Assembly: GCA_964548475.1 (NCBI GenBank)
Contig: CAZJRF010000080.1
Span: 1 to 9,344 of the forward strand
From: VGBK01 sp964548475
Lineage (GTDB): Bacteria; Actinomycetota; Acidimicrobiia; Spongiisociales; UBA11373
Direction: 5' to 3'
Length of the DNA stretch: 9,344 bases
The translations under genes were made by a program, and so were the position numbers. Under the pieces are notes generated by a model. The model was not told where the DNA came from, searched no databases, and worked only from the letters and a program-made list of their open reading frames with translations. Of the stretch, positions 6,709 through 9,344 are shown one piece after another. The first letter of the stretch is position 1. Every line of letters starts with the position of its first letter.

Positions 6709-6819
6709 ACACCGCCCGGGCGGGGGGACCCGGGCAGGCGGGGGCGGGGTGCCCGGCGGGTACCATCCCTGTGCCTGGGAATGGGCACTGGGAGCCGGCT
6801 CACTCAGGGGATGGAGAGG
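6709..6819 (+). other. GC-rich spacer with palindrome and stem-loop
   Basis: This 111-bp spacer contains the 12-bp palindrome CCGCCCGGGCGG (6712-6723), directly after the racemase-family stop, and a stem CCGGGCA (6730-6736) / TGCCCGG (6750-6756) around a 13-base G-rich loop. Together these could end transcription of the upstream operon, although there is no T-run. TACCAT at 6761-6766 fits the loose actinobacterial -10 pattern TAnnnT, but no convincing -35 box lies at the right distance, so a promoter here is only suggested. Confidence 0.35.
6806..6816 (+). promoter_or_regulatory. Candidate ribosome binding site deciding the PPDK-like start
   Basis: AGGGG (6806-6810) lies nine bases and GGAG (6813-6816) three bases before ATG 6820. 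For ATG 6811 the AGGGG is directly adjacent, and ATG 6781 has no recognisable site. Homology also favours 6820, because MTRIYAF aligns with the usual PPDK N-terminus. Confidence 0.45.
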
Positions 6820-8946
6820 ATGACCCGTATCTACGCGTTCGACCAGGACCACGGCCTGCCGCTGGCGGAGATGAGAAAGATCATCGGGAGCAAGGCGGCC
6901 AATATCGCCGCGATGACCAACGACTTGCATCTGCCGGTGCCGCCCGGTTTCGCCATCTCCACCGCCACTTGCCTGGAGTACCTGTCCAACGGCTGGCCGG
7001 AGGGGCTGGATGAGGAGATCAAGGAGCACATGGTCCGGCTGGAGGCCACGCTCGGGCGTCGTTTCGGCGACCCGGCCAACCCGCTGCTGGTAAGCGTGCG
7101 CTCCGGTGCCCCGGTTTCCATGCCGGGGATGATGGACACCCTGCTGAACCTGGGGCTCAACGAGACCACCGCCCCGGGCCTGACGGCCCTCTCCGGGGAT
7201 GCGGCTTTCGTGGAGGCTTGCCGGCAGCGCCTGGTCACCAGCTACCCGGACATCGCGGGCATCCCGGTCCCCGACGATCCGTGGGAGCAGCTGCGGGGAG
7301 CGGTGGAGGCGGTGTTCCGTTCTTGGAACGGCGAGCGGGCCCGCAACTACCGAGTCCGGGAGGGCATTCCCGACGACCTGGGGACGGGTGTGATCGTCCA
7401 GGCCATGGTGTTCGGGAACTGGAGCGACGATTCGGCCACCGGGGTGCTGTTCACCCGCAATCCGGCCACCGGGGAGAACGCCCTCTACGGGGACGTCATG
7501 TTCCGCGCCCAGGGCGAGGACGTCGTCGCCGGCACCCACGACACCGAGCCCATCACCGTTCTCGACGAGAAGATGCCAGCCATCGGCGCGGAACTGCGCG
7601 GGTACGCCGAGGCGCTCGAGCGCCACTACACCGATGTGTGCGACATCGAGTTCACCATCGAGCGGGGACGGCTTTGGATGCTGCAGACCCGCATCGGCAA
7701 GCGCAGCCCGCAGGCGGCGCTGCGCATCGCGGTGGAGATGGCGGAGGACGAGGACTTTCCTCTCTCCCGTGCCGAAGCCGTGCAGCGGGTGGCCCACATG
7801 CTGGCCGACCCGCCCAAGACGACCTCCGAGCGGAGGACGGACGTGGTGGCGGTGACCACCGGCCTCCCCGCCTCCCCCGGCCTGGCCTCGGGGGAGATTG
7901 CCCTGTCTCCCGAGGAAGCAATCGCCGTGGCCGAGGCGGGCCGCCCGGTGATCCTGGTGCGGGCCGAGACATCGCCGGACGATGTGCACGGCATGGCCCG
8001 GGCGGCCGGTATCCTGACCGCCACCGGCGGCCTGGCCAGCCACGCGGCCGTCGTGGCGCGCGGGTGGGGCATCCCCGCCGTGGTCGGCGCCTCAGCGGTG
8101 GAGGTCGGGGAGGGGTCGATCACCCTTGGCGGGCACACCCTGGCGGTGGGCGACCTGCTCACCATCGACGGGAGCACCGGCGAGGTGTTCCTGGGGGCGG
8201 TGGGCGGTGAGGCCACCATCGTCCCGGAGGCGGCCACCCTCCTGTGCTGGGCCGCCGAACTGGGTGTCGAGATCCCGGGGGCTGAGGCCGGCGGGGCAGA
8301 GGGCCCGGCCGAGGCGGCAACCGGTGGTCTCAGCACCCAGATGGCTCTGCGGGCGCTGCTCATCAAGGGCTTCACCACCCCGGAGGGACTCGCTCCTGCC
8401 TTCCACACCACCGACGAAGAGGCGGGGACGGTGCTCGAGGGCCTGGTGGCCGACGGCCTGGCCGCGCTGGCCGGGGGCATGTTCAAGCTGACCCCCGACG
8501 GCACCGCGGCCGCCAAAGAACTCATCGAAGCCGATCGCAGGCAGTGGGGGCCGGCCGAGGCGGAGACGGCCCTTGACGCCTTTCTGCCGTTTGACCATCG
8601 GATGAAGGCGGTAGTGACCGGCTGGCAGATGCGGGAGGTGGACGGTCAGCAAACGATCAACGACCACTCCGACGCGGCCTACGACACCTCCGTGCTGGCC
8701 GACCTGGTCGCGCTGCATGAGGAGGTGGCCGAGTGGCTGCGCCCGCTGGCCCAGCGGCTGCCCCGGGTCGCGGAGTACGGGGACAGGCTGGACCGGGCGG
8801 CGGCGGCCGTGCGCGATGGCGACTATCGCTACATCGCCTCTCCCCGGGTGGACAGCTACCACAGCATTTGGTTCGAGTTCCACGAGGATCTGATCCTGCT
8901 GGCGGGCCGCACCCGGGCCGACGAGGTGGCCGCCGGGCGCGCCTGA
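6820..8946 (+). CDS. PPDK-like ATP-grasp/phosphohistidine protein lacking the PEP barrel, with a winged-helix-like C-terminus
   Basis: 708 residues from ATG 6820; ATGs at 6811 and 6781 would add 3 and 13 residues. Residues 1-330 are a PPDK-type ATP-grasp region: GSKAANIAAMT (23-33), LPVPPGF (38-44), SVRSGAPVSMPGMMDTLLNLG (92-112, nucleotide-binding Arg94), NVQAMVFGN-like VIVQAMVFGN (191-200), GVLFTRNPATGE (208-219), and IEF...LWMLQTRIGKR (Glu277, Gln289, Arg291). Residues 340-460 are the swivelling domain, with phosphate-accepting His408 in ATGGLASHAAVVARGWG. In PPDK a PEP/pyruvate TIM barrel of about 350 residues follows; none is present. Instead there is an Ala/Gly linker (486-503), a winged-helix-like segment (506-572, VLEGLVADGLAALAGG then FKLTPDGTAAA) and a helical region (575-708). 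Short barrel-less PPDKs are known in actinobacteria, for example M. tuberculosis Rv1127c (from memory). The phosphate acceptor is unknown, so pyruvate phosphorylation should not be assumed. Confidence 0.85.
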   Translation: MTRIYAFDQDHGLPLAEMRKIIGSKAANIAAMTNDLHLPVPPGFAISTATCLEYLSNGWPEGLDEEIKEHMVRLEATLGRRFGDPANPLLVSVRSGAPVSMPGMMDTLLNLGLNETTAPGLTALSGDAAFVEACRQRLVTSYPDIAGIPVPDDPWEQLRGAVEAVFRSWNGERARNYRVREGIPDDLGTGVIVQAMVFGNWSDDSATGVLFTRNPATGENALYGDVMFRAQGEDVVAGTHDTEPITVLDEKMPAIGAELRGYAEALERHYTDVCDIEFTIERGRLWMLQTRIGKRSPQAALRIAVEMAEDEDFPLSRAEAVQRVAHMLADPPKTTSERRTDVVAVTTGLPASPGLASGEIALSPEEAIAVAEAGRPVILVRAETSPDDVHGMARAAGILTATGGLASHAAVVARGWGIPAVVGASAVEVGEGSITLGGHTLAVGDLLTIDGSTGEVFLGAVGGEATIVPEAATLLCWAAELGVEIPGAEAGGAEGPAEAATGGLSTQMALRALLIKGFTTPEGLAPAFHTTDEEAGTVLEGLVADGLAALAGGMFKLTPDGTAAAKELIEADRRQWGPAEAETALDAFLPFDHRMKAVVTGWQMREVDGQQTINDHSDAAYDTSVLADLVALHEEVAEWLRPLAQRLPRVAEYGDRLDRAAAAVRDGDYRYIASPRVDSYHSIWFEFHEDLILLAGRTRADEVAAGRA

Positions 8947-8951
8947 GGGCG

Positions 8952-8979
8952 GCCGGGGGGGCTGCGGCGCGTGCCCGGC
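8952..8979 (+). terminator. Weak stem-loop after the PPDK-like gene
   Basis: GCCGGG (8952-8957) pairs with CCCGGC (8974-8979) around a 16-base loop, six bases after the stop codon. There is no T-run. It is a possible terminator by position, but the stem is short and GC-rich sequence gives such pairs by chance. Confidence 0.3.
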
Positions 8980-8990
8980 TTGGCGGGTAG

Positions 8991-9099
8991 TTCTGGTAGC
9001 CGCGCGGCCTGTGATGCAGGCTCCCGACAGCAAGTAACCAGAGAGGCCGGAGCGCGGTCGGGCCGGTCTCCCACGGAGGCCCGCCGGCTCCCCTCCGGC
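8991..9099 (+). other. Possible structured 5' leader ahead of the last gene
   Basis: Several pairings sit in this non-coding stretch. TCTGGT (8992-8997) pairs with ACCAGA (9037-9042) and encloses the hairpin GCCTG-TGATG-CAGGC (9007-9021). CCCGAC (9023-9028) inside that stem can pair with GTCGGG (9057-9062) outside it, giving a pseudoknot or an alternative fold. GCCGG (9083-9087) pairs with CCGGC (9095-9099) just before the next start. It is locally less G/C-monotonous than the other spacers. I do not recognise a known riboswitch consensus, and chance pairing is possible. Confidence 0.25.
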
Positions 9100-9119
9100 A
9101 GTCGGGAAGTGAGATCGAG

Positions 9120-9344
9120 ATGAAGAGGAAGATCTACGCCGTCGGAGCCGGGGCGGAGGAGCCGGTGCTGGCAACCGGGGGCGAAGAGACCCAGGCCGAA
9201 CAGCCGGCACAGGGAAGCCAGGAGCAGCCTGTTCTTCCCGGGTCCGGCTCGGGCTCGGCGACGCTCACCATCGGCGGCGAGACCTGGTCTTTCGACCGCG
9301 TGCCCTGCACTTCCGGTGAGCAGGAGATCGGCCAGGAGGGCGCC
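9120..9344 (+). CDS. Unidentified protein, 5' part only (3' end outside window)
   Basis: An open frame from ATG 9120 to the right edge, 75 codons without a stop. This is the only ATG in the frame after the upstream in-frame TGA (9012-9014). The ribosome binding site is weak: GGGAAG at 9104-9109 is ten bases away. The protein begins MKRKIYAVGAGAEEPVLATGGEE, continues with a Gln/Glu/Gly-rich low-complexity stretch (about 21-46), then a domain-like segment SATLTIGGETWSFDRVPC (46-63). The layout of basic start, short linker rich in polar residues, then a beta-rich domain with a Cys resembles actinobacterial small lipoproteins. However, there is no hydrophobic core and no lipobox cysteine, so export is not supported. 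I do not recognise the family. Codon use matches the neighbours, which supports a real gene. Confidence 0.55.
   Translation, partial: MKRKIYAVGAGAEEPVLATGGEETQAEQPAQGSQEQPVLPGSGSGSATLTIGGETWSFDRVPCTSGEQEIGQEGA

Noticed and set aside
6761..6766. TACCAT as a promoter -10 box for the PPDK-like gene
   Set aside because: It fits TAnnnT only, which is common by chance, and no -35-like sequence lies 16-18 bases upstream. It is mentioned within the spacer entry but not called as a promoter.
6013..8043. Long minus-strand open frame (676 codons) opposite the racemase-family and PPDK-like genes
   Set aside because: It is antisense to two genes with clear family motifs. Strong G/C bias at third codon positions removes stops on the opposite strand. 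The translation is low-complexity Gly/Arg/His-rich with no recognisable domain.
7218..8210. Plus-strand open frame (330 codons) in another frame within the PPDK-like gene
   Set aside because: It overlaps the ATP-grasp and phosphohistidine coding frame entirely and encodes Arg/Gly-rich low-complexity sequence without motifs.
8947..9119. tRNA or known riboswitch in the last spacer
   Set aside because: No acceptor stem plus T-loop pattern (GTTCRAnYC) and no recognisable cobalamin, TPP, SAM or glycine riboswitch core was seen.
1..9344. CRISPR arrays, insertion sequences, integrases or toxin-antitoxin genes
   Set aside because: No regularly spaced direct repeats, terminal inverted repeats or transposase-like or toxin-like proteins were found. 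The window reads as a metabolic region, not a mobile island.

Overview
The window is a GC-rich stretch with every convincing gene on the + strand. It is gene-dense, with short or overlapping gene junctions. The high GC content, the GTG start of the first ATPase gene, the Thr-rich linker behind the lipoprotein cysteine, and a shortened PPDK-like protein of a type I associate with actinobacteria all suggest an actinomycete-type organism (Actinomycetota). The lipoprotein style recalls uncultured Acidimicrobiia. This placement is inference, because no rRNA or marker gene is present.

Layout. (1) Positions 1-4800 hold a complete branched-chain-amino-acid-type (HAAT/Liv) ABC importer in the order LivH-like permease, LivM-like permease, LivG-like ATPase, LivF-like ATPase and lipoprotein substrate-binding protein. 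The first four genes are separated by 4 bp or overlap by 8 and 23 bp. The binding-protein gene follows after 41 bp, behind a purine-rich leader. (2) A 144-bp spacer carries a perfect 14-bp all-GC hairpin. (3) Positions 4945-6708 hold two soluble enzymes: a fumarylacetoacetate hydrolase (FAH)-family protein, and an Asp/Glu/hydantoin-racemase-superfamily protein with only one of the two usual catalytic cysteines. (4) After a 111-bp GC-rich spacer, 6820-8946 encodes a pyruvate-phosphate-dikinase-like protein. It keeps the ATP-grasp and phosphohistidine domains but lacks the PEP/pyruvate barrel, and carries a winged-helix-like and helical C-terminal region instead. (5) A 173-bp spacer with several possible RNA hairpins precedes the 5' part of an unidentified gene that runs off the right edge.

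How they may work together. The importer probably brings in an amino-acid-like or small carboxylic/aromatic acid. The FAH-family and racemase-family enzymes directly behind it are good candidates for catabolising that substrate. The substrate cannot be read from the sequence. The PPDK-like gene may be a separate transcription unit. It is the most unusual protein here, because it can in principle phosphorylate its swivelling histidine but lacks the domain that would normally pass the phosphate to pyruvate. No tRNA, rRNA, CRISPR array, insertion sequence or integrase was seen.
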